Shown one piece after another: positions 12,020-25,050 of a DNA stretch of 64,000 nt. Under the pieces are notes generated by a model. It ran no database searches, was not told the DNA's origin, and saw only the letters and a list, made by a program, of their open reading frames with translations. Positions within the stretch are counted from its first letter, which is position 1. The number at the start of each line of letters is the position of its first letter. The stretch is taken from assembly GCA_030280995.1 (NCBI GenBank), contig JASXTE010000017.1, positions 14,746,498 to 14,810,497 on the forward strand. Reading direction: 5' to 3'. This stretch comes from Hemileia vastatrix. Lineage: Eukaryota; Basidiomycota; Pucciniomycetes; Pucciniales; Zaghouaniaceae. The position numbers and the translations under genes are program-made.

Positions 12020-12067
12020 CACCACGCAATATTTGGGGGGGACTTGCTAGCAAGTCCTCAACTTGAA
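12020..12067 (+). repeat. Left terminal inverted repeat of the 24.9-kb element
   Basis: Starts CACCACGCAATAT, G run, then GACTTGCTAGCAAGTCC and 'tcaacttga'. It aligns to the reverse complement of 36839-36886 with a few small differences. Three near-identical 'aactcagactg' units follow at 12069-12105 as possible subterminal repeats. Confidence 0.9.
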
Positions 12068-12949
12068 GTCAGATGGAACTCAGACTGAACTCAGACTGAA
12101 CTCAGACTGAACTGATACTCAAATGAGACTGAAATCTGCTTGACATTATCCTGAACTCTGTGCCAATACTTAATGGATCTTCTGTGAAAGTATAATGAAT
12201 GTCTGAATAGAGAATTGCATGATATTTTGTGCTTGAAACAAGTAAAAGTTGAATGATTTTTTTTTAAAGATGATTAGTCAAAATTGAAAGCCATCCTTTT
12301 AGACTGAATTATAATGTTCGGCTTTAAAATATGGGAGACTGATAATGTAGGCTTTTTAGTATTATTTGGCTTCTCTCATTTTAAGGATATAATCATTTTT
12401 TCAAATTGATAATACATAATGAGTGGCTTGGTTATTCAAGATTATTTTTGGGATTTTCAGAAGTCTTGGGATCTCTTAAAACCTAACTTTTTTTTAATCA
12501 ACACATTTTTGTCATATATTATCTGACAAAACAAAAAATGTAAGAAAGATATCTAAAAATTTTACTCAAAGTGTAATTTCATGTGAAATTTTCACTACTC
12601 TTATAACATACATTGGTTCCTTGTAGAAAAATCATTGAACTTCATTTTAACTAAAAGAATCTGTATGTACATAATTTTTTGGACTTTTAAGAAGATACTT
12701 ATCAATATTTTGAGTTATGGTATGGGTTCAGTTAAAAACCTATTCAAGGTAACCATAAATTGACTTCAAAATTCTGACAAAAATTATTGTGTTATTATAT
12801 ACATTTTACTGATCATTTCCATGCAGTCACTGGGCTCCTGGCAAACATGATCTGCATATTCATGCAATATGTCTAAATATTGATTAATTGGATTGTGCAA
12901 CTTCTAAACCATTTATATTCATTTTTGCTCCTTCTCATATCTCCACAAA

Positions 12950-15400
12950 ATGAGTTCCTTGAAATGTCTTGGTCAATTTATGGTTTCATTTGAACCAACA
13001 CCATCATATATGATATTAAAATTATCAAAAAACCAAACGGAAAAGGCAATGCTTCAGCGAGGTAGAAAAAGAGTTCATATTCTTTCTATGTTAGACACAA
13101 AGACTCTTAAAATTATTGGAGATCTTTCGGAAAAGCAAAGTGAACAAATTGGACCGCTTCTTGGAGAAATTGGCGACTGTTCTCATCGGTTGAACTTTGA
13201 ATCTGTGATGCAGCCGCAGCATAAAGCCTATTTTCAGAGCTACATAGTCAAACAGCAAAATGAAACATTGCAGCTGTGGTGCACTTTATTTGTAATCGAA
13301 AGGCATCTTAATGAAATAAAACAAAAATTTTATCTTGCTGGAATAAGTATACTTGAAATCGATGATTACGACAGCAAAACATTTTACAATATTGCTTCTT
13401 ATTGGTCAGAAATTGACTCATTTAGGATTGGACGAAATTCGATAACTCAAAATCAAATACTAGGAATAAAAACAGCATTAAAAACGCACCAACTTCAAGC
13501 AGTCAACTTTATTATTGATAACGAAAAATTTATGAAAGATAAACTGGATAAACTTTGGGAGCATGATGATAATAAATGGCTTCACAGTGTGTACCATCCT
13601 CGAAAACGAAATTATGAAAATATTGAACAACACTTTGGTGGATATGGGTCAATACTTGCAGATGACATGGGTTTAGGAAAAACACTATCGACACTTGCTC
13701 TGATAAGTGCAACACAAGAGCAAGCAATAAAATTTCAACAAAGATTGGAGCTTTTTGGTAAAAAACTAAGTTTTGCCACACTAATTATATGCCCATTATC
13801 TGTACTCTCGAACTGGGAAAATGAAATAAATCTTCATTTCAACCCTCGATCTCTTCCATACCATGTATTTCATGGTCAGATTTGTGATAATTTACGAGAA
13901 GAAAAGCTCCAGCGAACTGCGATTGTACTTACCACTTATGAAACAGTCAGCCCTTCGACAATAACTAAGCAAATGGAAAAAAAGTTATCACTGATAAGTA
14001 ACATTATATGGTATCGAATTGTTCTGGATGAAGCACAGTAAGTTATATATGTAACTTGACACAAAAAATGATGTTAGGAGATTTAACAAGAAACAATAAT
14101 TTATTATAGCTACATCAAAAATCCTCTAGCCAAAAGGACACAGAAGATTTTTAGTTTACTTTCCAAGCATCGACTATGTTTGACAGGAACACCATTACAA
14201 AACTCACCAGAAGATCTGCAGAGTTTAATCACTTTTCTTCAATTGGATGGATGGGATGAGGAGTCTCTTTGGAGAGAACAAATTACACCGAAACTGAAAG
14301 TTGGTTCACTGCAGGCAGTCAAAACTATCAACCACCTTATGAAGGTAGTCTGCTTACGGAGAACGAAGGATGTTGTGCTAAATCTCCCTAAAAAGGTTGA
14401 AGAAGGTATATTAGTGAGATTCGGAAGACACTGGCAAAAAAGACTGGACAAACTACAGGAAGAATTTTACAAGCAATTTGGTCCAAATCGTGATCAAAAA
14501 CAAACTTGGGATAATAGTGAATTTCTACGGCAACTAAAGGTTTTACAACTATTTTGCAACCATCCAATGTATGAATTTAGAAAAGATGAACGGCCTGATA
14601 GGTATACATGGAGAGATTCGGCTAAGATATTACATCTCATTGAGCATGTGATGGAGTTTGTGCAAGGGCAAAGAGGCATAAAGGAGCCCAAAGCAGTCAT
14701 CTTTTCAGAATATGTGGACTTTTTAGAAATGTAAGTGACTAACTTAACACTTTTTGATGAAGGAAAATTAAAGGAGTGATTATTTTCAAAAGGATTTCGA
14801 AAGCCCTAAAAGAGTATAACATTGGCTTTACAATGTATGTAGGTGATTTGAGTCGGAGGGCCCGAGATGAAAGTCTAAACAGGTTTAAAAACGATATCAA
14901 TTTCTTTGTTCTTCTTGGCTCCATTAAGTCAGCAGGGATAGGTATTGATTTAAAATGTGCACAAAATGTTTACATAATGGTATTTTAGCATATAATTTTC
15001 ACTTAATACAAGAAATTCAACTGGGAACACTTATTAATTGAATGTTTTATTATTGTGAATTTGTGCAGGAGCCAAGCTGGAATCCATCAATAGAATCCCA
15101 AGCTATTGATCGGCTTTTTCGAATGGGTCAAAAAAACAAGGTCCATGTCATTAAATATTTTGTGAGAAAGAGTATTGAATTCAGTATGTACAACATTCAA
15201 AAAAAAAGGAGAAGTTAACTATGTATGTAAAATAAATTTTATATTGATGAAAAAATGAAAACTATTTATTTAAATTTTTATTTTCAAGGCTCAGTGTACC
15301 AAATAGTGGAGATGAACCATTTCAGCTTAAAAAGATGGTTCTTGATGAATATCTGAATGAGTTGAAGAAGTTGGAGCAGTCAGTTGAAGAAGATTATTGA
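12950..15400 (+). CDS. SNF2-family ATPase/helicase, five exons
   Basis: SNF2 ATPases use ATP to translocate on DNA and remodel nucleosomes or DNA-protein complexes. Proposed exons: 12950-14037, 14110-14730, 14763-14979, 15069-15222 and 15289-15400. Visible motifs: Walker A ADDMGLGKT (~residue 236), LIICPLSVLSNW (Ia), DEAHYIKNP formed across the first splice, LTGTPLQN (III), then GSIKSAGIGIDL and QAIDRLFRMGQ (V-VI). With one missing A restored in the run near 15200 the exons total exactly 731 codons. The second intron would be only 32 nt. No HIRAN or RING domain is seen, unlike Rad5/Rad16, though the core resembles that branch. It is the first gene inside the left TIR. I infer it is transposon cargo rather than a host gene. 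Confidence 0.85.
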
Positions 15401-15454
15401 TGTTTATTGGGTTGGAAATTTTCAACATTCTTTTTTCTTGATTATTGAGAGTAG

Positions 15455-16448
15455 CTAAATAATTATTATCATAGCAGTCAAGAGGTAAAGATCGAGGTAC
15501 TGATTCCTGTCGAAGCCTAGAAGGGAATGTATCCTTTGTATCGAAACAAGATCTTTTAGTGGCAATGATGATGTTTTTGATTTTTGACTCATTTCATGGG
15601 ACTTAAGATCGATATTTTGTGCTAGAATTGAAAATTCATCTGATCTCCATGATAGCAATACTTTACTTATTGACCCATCTTCATTGACTTCTGAGTCAGA
15701 GCAGCATTTGACATTAGTAAACAAATCTTTTGCTGTTGAACATATAGGAAGGGTCTTGAGAAAGTTTGTACGATGAACAGAGAGCTTCAAGAGATTATCA
15801 GCAAAGAACTCGAAAAAATATGAAAGATGTTAGACTGACTTTTTTACGTATCCTAGACCGAGACTTTTGAGCTTTTTTTTTCTCCAAATGGTCTGGAGAA
15901 TAGTGTCCAAGTCTAAGCATATTCTGTTGTCCAAGGAACCATCGATGGAGAACACCCATTTGATTAGCAAAGGAAATTGTGTTTGGATCGATAGGGTATG
16001 AAGCAAAAGCCATCATTCGGAAAGCATTGTCCCAATGTTTGATAATAAGTTGAGCAAAGCACTGATTCCAGTGAGAGTGCCATTCCAGATTCCAAGCAAA
16101 ATTACGACCTGGAAAGTTTGATGATTCAAGATCATTGAGAAATGCTTCATAATATGAATGAGGAATCGTTTCTGTCACAACACTAGAGCCTGAAGCTAAA
16201 CAAATCTGTACAGGGGATGTAATAGATTCATGTGTAATTAATGAGCATTTAAAAATCTGGTGATTTGTAGGAAAGAGTTTCCAAGATGTTGAAGTAGGAG
16301 ATATTTGCATAAGAGTTCTACAAAAACTATGGATGCAGCGACAAAAAGGAGAATTAGAAGGAGGAAGAATTTCGGAAAATATTTTATTTATTTGACGATA
16401 GTTTCTGGGAGGTTTTCCAGCAGGAAAGTAAGACCAATAATCAGGCAT
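15455..16448 (-). CDS. Uncharacterised protein of the giant element, two exons
   Basis: I do not recognise this protein. Exon 1 runs from the ATG at 16448 to about 15838. A GTCAGT donor and a TTGAAG acceptor at about 15790 join it in frame to a second exon ending at 15455, giving roughly 310 residues. It begins MPDYWSYFPAGKPP, has a Cys/His-containing stretch (PFCRCIHSFCRTL), an aromatic central block (HWDNAFRMMAFASYPID), then a basic KSRSRIRKK and LLGFDRNQYLDLYLL. No signal peptide or membrane segment is obvious. It converges tail-to-tail with the SNF2 gene, only ~55 bp apart, supporting a compact element gene set. Role unknown. Confidence 0.6.
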
Positions 16449-18315
16449 AATTTATAAAGAATTATGTATAATAAATGCTACAGTATGGAGGGGAGTCTAA
16501 TAGCGGAAATTATCTATCTTATATGATAGCTCCAACAGTGACATGAAGATATTACAAAGAGGTTGCTAAAAACAACGAATATACACTCAGGAATAAGCCA
16601 TAAAAACAATAGATCAAAAGGAATATAAATTAAAAAACTGAGTGTATTACATGAGATGAGTACTCATACATCGGAGGAAAGCATGGTTATCAAAGGAGTG
16701 TACTGAGAAAAAAAATATCGATCATTTTAATATGTAGCAGTAATGAGCATTCCCTGAAAGGGAAGTATAAAAACGAACAACATTAAGTAAATATAATTTA
16801 CAAAATGACATTTTTCTGAAATAAATAATATTCTTTGTCTAAAAAATTCCACTCATAATTAAGATAGCAATTGAACAACCGGATGATAAAGAGATATCAA
16901 ATATGCATGTACAAAACATATACTTGAAAAGAGTTAGTTGAAATTGTTTACATGAATTTTTTTAAAAAGACAAGGGCTTTATCTTTGCAAAAGGTAAGTA
17001 ATTGAAAGATGTTTATGGGAATATTTCTGAATTAATGCTTCTGAATGAACCAAAAAAACATCGGGCTATTAATTGCAATTGTCAAACCTAATGCAAGAGG
17101 TGAATTTTATCATTCACCCATAAAATAGTGCTTACGAAAGAATATTCAGAAAAAATTTAAAGGATATCTAGAGGGTAATTTCTCTATATGCTAATTCTAG
17201 GTCTGGATGGAACTAGTTCCTATGATGAAAATGATAATTCTGTTGTAGAATTAGAAGGCCATTATTTTAGTAATGGCAAAGTAAATAAAGTCATTTATGT
17301 AGCATTTGTTCAATTTTTTATTCCCACAGACCTAGAAAAAAACATAAAGTTAGTCACCTCACATGATGCCCCAAATCAATGAGGTGTACTCTATTTTTCG
17401 GCCGTAAAATAGAGTTCCCACCCAAGAATTGGAAGGAAAACTCATAAGATAAAAAAAAGTAATTATCAATGAACGTAAGTAATATCTCATAATAGAACTA
17501 TTTTATATAATTTCATCAATAATGTCAAGATTATAATGAGTTTCAAAATACATTAATTTACAGTTGTTTTAGAGGTTGAGCAAAATTTAATCACTAATAC
17601 CAACTCAAAAAACATGGGTTAACTCATATCAGCTGCTTCCTCCCAGAAATTTCATCAATATATTTTCAGTAGGTAAGATGCAAGAAAAATTGAATATATT
17701 TGAAAAAAGGAGATAAGAGTAAAATGGGTAAAGGAATAAAATATATACAATCAATTAGGAACAAAAAAGATTTGTGTTATTTTTCATATATTATTAATTT
17801 CAATATTTTATTACAAAAGGAATATAAATCCTTGAAATGATTTTTTCAATGATGATTATTATTATGTGATGGATTGATTATTCATTGAAACCTGTGCAAA
17901 ACTAAAAATGTATGATTTTGGTACCATTTTAAGATATTAATATTTCTATAAATGATAATTCAATAAATTATTATAATAAATAAAATTATCTGACCATCAT
18001 AAATTAAGATTAATAACACCAGTTATCAAATAGTTTTGTTTTCATGGTAGAGATAGATGAATCCTTTCAAGTACTTAGAGGTGAAAATTTATTTTTTGAT
18101 TAATCTCTTGATAAAAGTACATTCAAACATGGAAATAAATTGGATAGTTTACTCTAATTTTTTGCATAAAATTTGTATTCATATTAGCAAGTATGCGAAT
18201 GCAAATAATAATTATTTAGAAAATCTAGGACAAACAAATTAGTTTCAATGTTGGTTTTTGAAATTGCCCTCCCAAACTTCAAATTCATTTTCCCAATTCT
18301 GAATATCCCTCATCA
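16449..18315. other. Gene-poor interval between divergent element genes
   Basis: Likely holds promoters for the minus-strand gene ending at 15455 and for the transposase. One 64-codon ORF (17188-17382) is unrecognised and unsupported. Otherwise AT-rich, with nothing convincing. Confidence 0.5.
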
Positions 18316-21300
18316 ATGCCATTTCAGCCAAAAATTTGTGAATGTACAACATTAGGTTGTGCATTCAAGGTTCATCTAATGCCACTTGGAACCTACCGAA
18401 CAGGAGTTATATATAAAACTGCAAAGTCTTACAAGAATCATCAAACCGAATGTGCAAAGAAAATTAATACAGACTGTATTAAAGATTCTATGTTGGAGGG
18501 AAATTCTGGCAGTTCATCTCAGGTATTTTCATTTTTTAAAATTGACAAAGGTTATATGTGGAGAGAATGTTTAGAGAATAAAATCTAAAACATTTATTTT
18601 TTAGTTACCGAATTCTTTAACTCCAAAGTTAACTGGCACTATTCTTGGCCAGTGTAGCATGGTAGCTGAGGAGAAGTATAGTCGATCAGTAATGTTACAG
18701 GCAGCGAATCTTTATTCATCGAATAAACTCAGCTTAAGAGGATGTGAATCTTTCCTAAAAAACCAAATAAAAAATTTGAAAATTCTTGGTGATGATCGCT
18801 CATTGAACGTTGATGGAATCATTAAAAAAATTCCCCAGTCACTCGAAACGGTATTTCGTCGTCTTAAACTCTACCCGACACTTGTCACCAGGACATGCTG
18901 TGCTAAATGTTTTGCTCTTTATGAATTTGATCTGGATGATCATCCTTCTATTAAAACATGCACTCAAGTATTCATGTCATCATCGAAAAAATATGTGAAA
19001 CAGTTACCAGAAAAAGAAAAGTCTCCGCAGTGTAATGAAGATCTTTACACTAAATCTTACAAAGAAAAAAAAAAATCATTTACAAGCCAAAAAAAATATT
19101 TCTATATAATGTGTTTGTTGATTGGATTTCGATGAAATTGAAGCAGAAAGATTTTGATGAAGGGACTCAAAAGTGCAAATCTTTTAGAAGATCAGATTTT
19201 AATGTAATGGATGACATCTGGGAAGGGGAGATTTGGAATAATTTCCCTGAAGATTCAAATGCTTCAGAGGATGGCTATTCTGCTTTTGCTTCGACTCCTG
19301 GCAATTTGGTGTTCAGCTTATACGTGGACTGGTTCCGGCCTGGAGGTAATCGGATTGGAAGTCATCAGAAATCAGTTGGGTTGATTATGCTTATTTGTAT
19401 GAGCTTACCACCATCTGAAGGATATTGCGAAGAAAATTTATTTCTATTCTCGATAATACCAGGTCCAAATGAGACAACGAGTGAACAATTTTACCATCTT
19501 TTGAAGCCTTTAGTTGATGAATTCAAAGTACTCTGGGAAGGCATATGGGTCAGCTCCACACATTCTCATCCAGAAGGTGAAAAAATCCGAGCTGCAATCT
19601 TCCCATTAATTGCAGATATTCCTGCACTTCGGAAAGTAGCAGGCTTTGCTGGCCACTCAGCAACACGATTTTGTTCTTTCTGTTTATTATCAATTAATGA
19701 AAATGATGAGTACGATGTGAATAAATTTCCTTGTCGGACCCATGAAGAACACATGAAACATGCAAAAGAATGGAAAAATGCAACAACACATTGGGAACAA
19801 GAAAAAATTGTTTTAGAGCATGGTGTCCGCTGGAGTGCTTTGAATGAATTGAGCTACTGGAGACCGATAGAATATTGTGCTTTGGATATGATGCATTGCC
19901 ATATGCTGGGTAATCTTAAGGATCACAGCAGGATGTTTTTACGAATTGAAGATGCAGCGATCGAACTTGAAAAGAAGTTGAAGAAGGCAGAGAATTGGAA
20001 TATTAAAGATTTGGATGATTCAGTTTATCCAGAGAAAGATGTAAGAAGTTCTCGAAAGCGGCAGTATGAATCTGATCAAGAAAATAAGCTGGAATTCTTG
20101 TCATCCAGGAGTGGTAGTATGCAACCTTTAACTGAGTTAAATCTTAAAATGATAGCGAGTGAAAAGGGTGTTAATGTAAGGAAGCGTCAAAAAACCGATA
20201 GTTATTTCCTCAGATCCCAATCTCAGTCAAACTCTTCAAGCATCTTTTTTGATCACTCGAGTGGTATCCCAGTTAGTTCAAGTTATAATTTGCGGAGTGG
20301 AACTAAAGGCGAATCATCAAAAATAGCTAGTGAAGACTCTTCTGAGGGGTCGCACGTGACAGCTAAGGGAAATGAAAATGCTTTGAGTAAAGAAGTAAAA
20401 GATTCTGCAGACTTTTTAGACCCTAGATTAACGGGAGATGAATTGCTAGTGGTAAGGAAGGTTATTCAGCAGACAATAACTCCTTCTTGGTTTACACGGG
20501 TACCGAAAAAATTGGGATCAAAAACTGGAGGTTCACTAAAGGCAGCTGAGTGGCATGTACTGTATACTGTCTACTATCCACTTGCATTGATACCACTTTG
20601 GTTTCAGCAAAGTTCATCACAGGGATGCTCAACAGGCTTAGAATTACCGTCCAGAGAATCAATACTACTAAAATCATTGACGACTTTGATTTCGATTACG
20701 AACTTTCTAACCCTGAAGAAAATATCAAAAGATGAGGTGAAAGATTTAGAAAACCTTCTTTTTGAATACCGTCAATGTCTTCAGAGTGGATGGAAACATC
20801 AAAGGATAAAGCCAAACCTCCACCTAACTCAGCATTTCCCTGATGTGATAAAACGATTTGGGCCACCTGCTTATACTGCCACATGGGCAGCTGAAAGAAT
20901 AAATGGTAAACTTTCAAGTATTTCAAATAATCATCATTCTTGTATGTCAAAATAAAATTTTTCATTGAATATTTAACAATTATTAATATCATATTTTGTA
21001 TGTAAGATGAGATACCAAAAACGATTCTCAAGTATTGGCATGTCAAGACAGTTCTAATGCAGTATGAAAAAGAAGAAAACATGGAGCTAAACAAAGATGA
21101 AAAAATGACGAAAGATTTGGATAGTGTGAAAGAGTGTATTACGCTGGATGAAGCAATTTTTCAAAAATGGGCAAAAGCACGAATTGGAAAAGATAGTTTA
21201 AGACGGCATTTGTCATTATCAGAGATCAAAGTTGAAAGAGTGGTGCAAGTACTCAGAAGCTTTGTGTTAAAAGGAAAACGATTTATGACGAAATCTAAGC

Positions 21301-21638
21301 ATGAAGGTAACTCAACAATCAAATTCAAATATTGTGATGATTGGAGTTTTGGTCAGATTGATATGTTATTCACATCAAAAGAGGACAAGGGAGAGGTTTG
21401 GGCGATTGTTAGTCCTTTCAAAGAAATCCTGCCTAGCGAAACACACAAGGATCCTTATGAGAGTCATACTCTTCTAAATAGCAGAGTACTCAGGGATTCT
21501 AAGGCCGCCGCTATTGTTGTAAGTGAAAAGTCGATAATAGGACATGCAGCTATCCTGAAACATCAGCGAGGAACTTTTGGTATGAAAGAAAAGATTATCA
21601 CGGCTGTTGGGTTGAGGTCCATTGTAAGTCAAAACTAA
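18316..21638 (+). CDS. Tnp2-family (CACTA-type) transposase
   Basis: Catalyses excision and insertion of the element in the nucleus. Exons: 18316-18522, 18605-20941 and 21007-21638, about 1,055 residues. The N-terminus has a Cys/His group (CECTTLGC with a later H and C), then RTCCAKCFALYEF. The core has NLVFSLYVDWFRPGGN, LIADIPALRKVAGF, a CSFC pair, YWRPIEYCALDMMHCHMLG, and TWAAERINGKLS; the acidic residues fit a DDE/DDD triad, though I infer their roles. A basic, Ser-rich insert (~residues 580-700) precedes the C-terminal part. One A is missing in the 11-A run at 19064-19074: restoring it lets the frame continue into VFVDWISM. That may be a real mutation or a homopolymer error. It lies among genes of the same element. 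Confidence 0.85.
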
Positions 21639-22030
21639 TTACTCTGAATAGAAGCAGTTTGAGTTAATTTTGATCTTTTGGCATTTGAAAGGAGTGGTAA
21701 TGCAAGCAAAGTGATGAATGGCACAATTTTGGGTGGAGAATGGGAGAATAAAGATTTTTTTGATTGAGCAATGCCTTAACAACGTGATATAAAAAAATAG
21801 TTGCATAATTCCAAACATCACTCAGCATTATGAGATATCAAACATGAATTTGGTAGGAATTCGACAGAGATAAAAAAATTTAGAAAAAGTAATAAGTAAG
21901 GTGGGAAGTATAAATAATACTCATTTCAGTTTAGGAAGGCAATTTTCAAGCCCAATTCCAAAACTCTTTATAAATTTTTCTCTGATTAATTAACAACACT
22001 TTTAAAAAAATTATTGTAAAGGATTAAAAT

Positions 22031-23749
22031 ATGGACAAAGATTTTGATATGAGTAAGACATTGTTATCTACTAAATCATTCTGCCAAGTTAATAATTTGA
22101 TATTTCTAATTTGACTTCAATTTCACAAAAAATAGGTCAATTGTTAAATTCTATTATTGATAATGGAACTATGGATATGGATGTGGAATACGAGAATTCA
22201 GAAGATAATGATGGTAACAGTAACCCCCACTCTGGTCCTTCTACATCTACATCTAACGACCAAAGGCAGAAAAATACTCCGCATCAAAATCGAGAGGAAC
22301 AGACGAATCAAAATGGGGCTGCTAAGAATGCTGAATTTGTTGCCCGGTTACTGAATGATTTCCTGCCCAAGAATACTGAACAAAATCCAGATGAACCTGA
22401 ATTTTCTAGTTGAGTACTTGAAATTATTTTGATAAATGCAAATGTACTTTTAATGACTGATTTAATTTTTTTCCCTGTTTTGTAGGCACTTTTGATCCAA
22501 AGCTACGAAATAATATTAAGGAGCAAAAAAGGAAAGCGGCTGAGAGAAGAACAGCAGAGGGTCGTCAAGAAAAAGTCATAAAATCCATCTCGAAAGCAAG
22601 AAATGCACCCAGAAGTTCTGAAACAATCAGCCGAAATATTCATCACTTCTTAAGAGTGTGCCTGGGTGGCCCGACACAACTGAATCACTATCCAGAAAGC
22701 CCAACTGAAGAGGAGGTTAAAAATTGGCTTAATTGGACTCAGAACAAAAAGAATCTACTTCGACAGGCAATTGAAAAGGTTTTCTCAATTCATCAGCCAA
22801 AAACTGCTGCTGATAAAGACTATTTAGCTAGAACTGCAGCTGCTCACATTGGAGCGAAAATTGGTTTGCCTGCTTTTCAGCCTACGAGTGATTTATTGAA
22901 CATTCCTGGTGGTCCTCCTGTCCCGATGACATTGAAGAAAAATCTTGAGCGGGCTTTACAAGAAAAAGGATTCCCGAGACTTACTTTTGAATGGTAATGC
23001 AAATCATTTTCAGGATCAGTCTGGAATCAAGTAGTATCGGCAATTTTGGCAGAATTTGCACTGACTTGGCTTAAGACGGTGAATTGGGTGGACGCAGAGA
23101 AATTCAAATTTATTTCCATTGTCATTGAACAGTGGGTTTTAAATAAAGGTAAAGAGTTGAGGAAGTATAAAGGAAGAAAAGATACTTCTCTTGCGGATAT
23201 CAAGAAGATAAACCATTCCAAGGCACAAGTGCAAAGACACTGAAAAAAAGTGAGAATTTCCCCTAATCTTTCAAAATAAAAGCTACTTACAAGATATGAT
23301 TTTATTTAACATTTTAGATAGCTGAAACATGTTGGACTATATCGGGTAAATACTGCCATGGAAATGAAGATTTTATCGCCCTCTTTTTGACAACTGAATG
23401 CACATCAGATATCGAGGAAGAAAAAGAGTCTACAAAGCGGCCCATACGTGTAATACCTGCATGGAGAAGCCAACGACTCACTGAGTGTATCCATTTACTT
23501 GATAAAGTAGCATTTTCTTTAGCAACAAATCAAAGGGCTCTTCTCCAGTATAAAAAGACATATGAGCGCTCTTCTGAGAAAAAATCTTCAAAAAATGGTA
23601 TAATTGGTGTTCCCCGAAATTTACCAAAAAATTTTTACTCAAGTGATTTTTTAAATAGTCTAAATAAGATTGAAAGTGATATTCTTGCAGCTAAAAATGA
23701 AGTTGATTTAGAAAAGATTTATTCAAGCTTGAATAATTTATGTATATAG
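22031..23749 (+). CDS. Companion protein of Tnp2 elements, function unknown, possibly broken
   Basis: The ATG at 22031 with a short exon (22031-22052) splices in frame to 22136. A further intron (~22410-22485) leads into a basic region (DPKLRNNIKEQKRKAAERR) and HHFLRVCLGGPTQLNHYP. The frame continues to 23243 across one in-frame TAA at 22995. After an intron ending ~23320 it resumes with DFIALFLTTECTSDIEEE, IPAWRSQRL and PRNLPKNFYSSDFLNSL. From memory, genes of this kind (acidic stretch, 'WR', 'LP..FY') commonly neighbour Tnp2 transposases in basidiomycetes; function is not known. The TAA and an unclear fourth junction suggest decay. Confidence 0.6.
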
Positions 23750-25050
23750 TTATACTTATAAGAAGCTCTTTCATATATCATATAAGAAATATATTGTTTA
23801 CTGTAGATATTACATAGTTGTTCTTACAGGGGATTAATGCGAAAATTGTATTTACTAGCGGACCAGCTTTTTTCCTAATCTAATTATAAATAGTAAGAAA
23901 AAAAGTGTTTTATTTGTAAATATATCTTTAAATGTAAATGAGCCAAAAGTGCAGTGAAATGTTTTAAGTTTTAATCATCGGATTCTTATGATAGAACAAT
24001 TAAGTGTGTGTAGGTTTGATTGAGACATACAGGTGCGTACCTGTGATATGTGCCGTGTTGGCACAAATGCATTGGATAATCAAAGTGATCAAAGATATGC
24101 AATAGTGGAATAAAAAAGTCTAAGGATAATTTTACATTTAAGTACATGAATACTAGACAACCCAAGGTAGGTCAACCGGCATTAGGAAGTGAAAATTTGA
24201 AAGTGTATTCTTTCACTAAAAGCTAAGTTTCATTCCAATTTGAATCAATATGTTTAACGAATGTTCAATGTAATCTTGAATAACTGTTTTGATTTGGATT
24301 GAATATTTATATTAGCCATTGTATAATTTTTAAGGTGATTATGATGTGGAAAATTTTTTTTCCTAACAAAATTTTGAAGTATATCACTTAAAAAATGTTT
24401 AAGTTCCTTGTAAACTTGTGCCAAACTCATGCTGAACTCTGGTTGAACACCGGTGGGAGCTTGTTGTGGGGCGAAGTTTGGTACATATTCAAACTTAGTC
24501 TGGTGAATTTTCCATAATTGTTTTTTTAATAGTTCAAGTGTATGGTGCAAATGCCTAAGGCCATTTTAGTGATGTTCAATTCATTTTAAACGTTCTGCTT
24601 GAGGAATGTTAGAAAGTTTAATGTATGGAAAATCCTTTAATTTGAATTTTGCTCAACCAGCTGAAGTATAGTTATTAAAGGACTTAGTGCTTAGGTGGAT
24701 AATTATTTACAATGCATGTTTAGTTTGAAATTTATTTCACCTGTCTTTCCTTGAAAGGTATTCCCTAACAACCAAACAATGGGGGTTGCATATGCAATCA
24801 CAATTTTCAAATTGCACAATAGTTTGCTCAAGGAAAAACATTACCGTAACTTAAGAATGAAGGCTTCAATAATTATATAAGGGAGTCTGATTTCAAAGTT
24901 TTTTCACATCATCCCACATTACTCTAAATAAAACGAAACATTATCGATTTCAAATATTTTCTCCATTTGCTAGATTAGTTAAATTTAAATAATTCATCTA
25001 TTAATAAAGATTATTGTCCTCTTCATTCTAATTTTTTTTAATCTTATAGC
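23750..25050. other. Gene-poor interval
   Basis: AT-rich. The only longer ORF is 24254-24550 on the minus strand (98 codons, no recognisable domain), left uncalled. Presumed terminator of the upstream and promoter of the downstream gene. Confidence 0.5.

Noticed and set aside
15069..15229. SNF2 gene ending at the TAA near 15217
   Set aside because: The stop follows a 9-A run; one more A gives a frame that reaches a GTATGT donor and a clean last exon, with total length divisible by three.
17188..17382. A 64-codon ORF upstream of the transposase
   Set aside because: No recognisable domain, no splice partner and AT-rich composition; length is within chance expectation.
22995..23016. A 20-nt GT...AG 'intron' in the companion gene
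   Set aside because: Removing it breaks the frame; the sequence stays in frame if only the TAA at 22995 is ignored, so a nonsense mutation fits better.
24254..24550. A 98-codon minus-strand ORF between element genes
   Set aside because: No domain and no clear start; kept only as a note in the interval entry.
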